Below are positions 63,797 to 64,000 of a stretch of 64,000 nt of DNA, piece by piece. The DNA lies in contig CP047920.1 of the NCBI GenBank assembly GCA_010202645.1, forward strand, positions 784,785 to 848,784. The letters are read 5' to 3'. The position numbers and the translations under genes were made by a program. Source of the stretch: Candidatus Saccharibacteria bacterium oral taxon 488 (GTDB taxonomy: Bacteria; Patescibacteriota; Saccharimonadia; Saccharimonadales; Saccharimonadaceae). The stretch's first letter is position 1. Each line of letters opens with the position of its first letter. The notes beneath the pieces are model-generated. The model was not told the DNA's origin. It worked only from the letters and a program-made list of their open reading frames with translations, and ran no database searches.

Positions 63797-63823
63797 GCCT
63801 TTTTTGACATTTTTTGCAAGCCA

Positions 63824-63945
63824 TGGATAAATTTTCCACCGTTTCTGCTGCTTTTTCCACATATTTATCAGAGGTGGCTCATCGCTGTGGAAAAGTCACC
63901 TCGAGAGGCCCTGGATTTTATGATGGCGCCTGTGCTTGTGGAAAA
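63824..63945. other. DnaA-box cluster, likely oriC or dnaA control region
   Basis: TTTTCCACA-type boxes at 63832-63840 (TTTTCCACC), 63853-63861, and inverted TGTGGAAAA at 63886-63894 and 63937-63945, plus a weak one near 63824-63830. Placement between rpmH and the expected dnaA gene, the opposed orientation of the boxes and the A/T-rich tracts nearby are typical of a bacterial origin. dnaA itself begins beyond the edge. Confidence 0.8.
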
Positions 63946-63965
63946 GTCTGATTTTTTGCTATAGT
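63936..63965 (+). promoter_or_regulatory. Probable dnaA promoter (gene beyond the edge)
   Basis: TTGTGG (63936-63941) as -35, an 18-base spacer, TATAGT (63960-63965) as -10. GAGGGGGAAGG near 63988-63997 looks like a Shine-Dalgarno for a start just outside. The -35 overlaps the last DnaA box, the usual autoregulatory layout. Confidence 0.55.
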
Positions 63966-64000
63966 AAAGTCATTAAGCTAGTTCCGAGGGGGAAGGTATT

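Noticed and set aside
1..64000. UGA recoded as glycine (Gracilibacteria-type code)
   Set aside because: UGA stops occur in frame at the ends of hsdM, padR and others, exactly at overlap junctions with the next start.
1..64000. CRISPR arrays, insertion sequences, rRNA
   Set aside because: I found no short regularly spaced repeats, transposase motifs or rRNA-like sequence.

Overview
The window looks like a chromosomal segment of a Candidatus Saccharibacteria (TM7, Patescibacteria/CPR) genome. This is an inference from gene content: tightly packed overlapping genes, a class III ribonucleotide reductase, PadR- and LexA-type small regulators, a large surface-glycan locus, and a secreted protein whose N-terminal domain resembles proteins of Actinobacteria, the usual hosts of this group. 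UGA ends many genes in frame (hsdM, padR), which argues against the UGA-recoding Gracilibacteria and Absconditabacteria. The right edge carries rpmH with a cluster of DnaA boxes beyond it, so the window ends at the origin/dnaA region.

Layout. 0-9 kb: a cut ASCH-domain gene, a CIRCE-controlled clpB without its N-domain, a PadR-regulated ABC exporter, a membrane protein plus DsbA-like thioredoxin pair, and a membrane-anchored polysaccharide deacetylase. 9-21 kb: an AT-rich type I restriction-modification island. Its six-gene overlapping operon (hsdM, rhuM, two genes with HEPN-type RNxxxH motifs, hsdS, a PIN nuclease) is followed by an unknown protein, an S24-type repressor and an hsdR broken by a frameshift at its DEAH box. 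21-28 kb: radC, then an operon nrdD-nrdG-flavin reductase-large acidic Cys protein behind an NrdR-box promoter. 28-32.6 kb: two small-molecule kinases, an ABC-2 exporter, an ASCH protein, a small winged-helix regulator, tRNA-Asn and a protein with only a LexA-type DNA-binding domain.

32.6-61.8 kb: a large surface polysaccharide locus. It holds a Wzy/ligase-like membrane protein, a polyprenyl-phosphate glycosylphosphotransferase, about nine glycosyltransferases (including a GT2-GT4 fusion), ManC, two TIM-barrel isomerase-like paralogues, an SDR, an FAD oxidoreductase, three large membrane proteins (one frameshifted), a Wzm/Wzt-type exporter and a GtrA flippase. Embedded in it is a secreted cell-wall-hydrolase-like protein with an exact 362-bp internal repeat. 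61.8-64 kb: khpB(jag)-yidC-rnpA-rpmH, all leftward, then DnaA boxes and the start of a rightward promoter for dnaA outside the window.

A recurring feature is a -10 hexamer ending exactly 6 or 7 bases before the start codon at 20 genes, mostly first genes of transcription units. This predicts mRNAs starting at the AUG/GUG itself. Operon-internal genes and a few others (clpB, nrdD) instead carry strong Shine-Dalgarno sequences. No gene-free stretch exceeds 300 bases. I saw no CRISPR array, transposase or rRNA.
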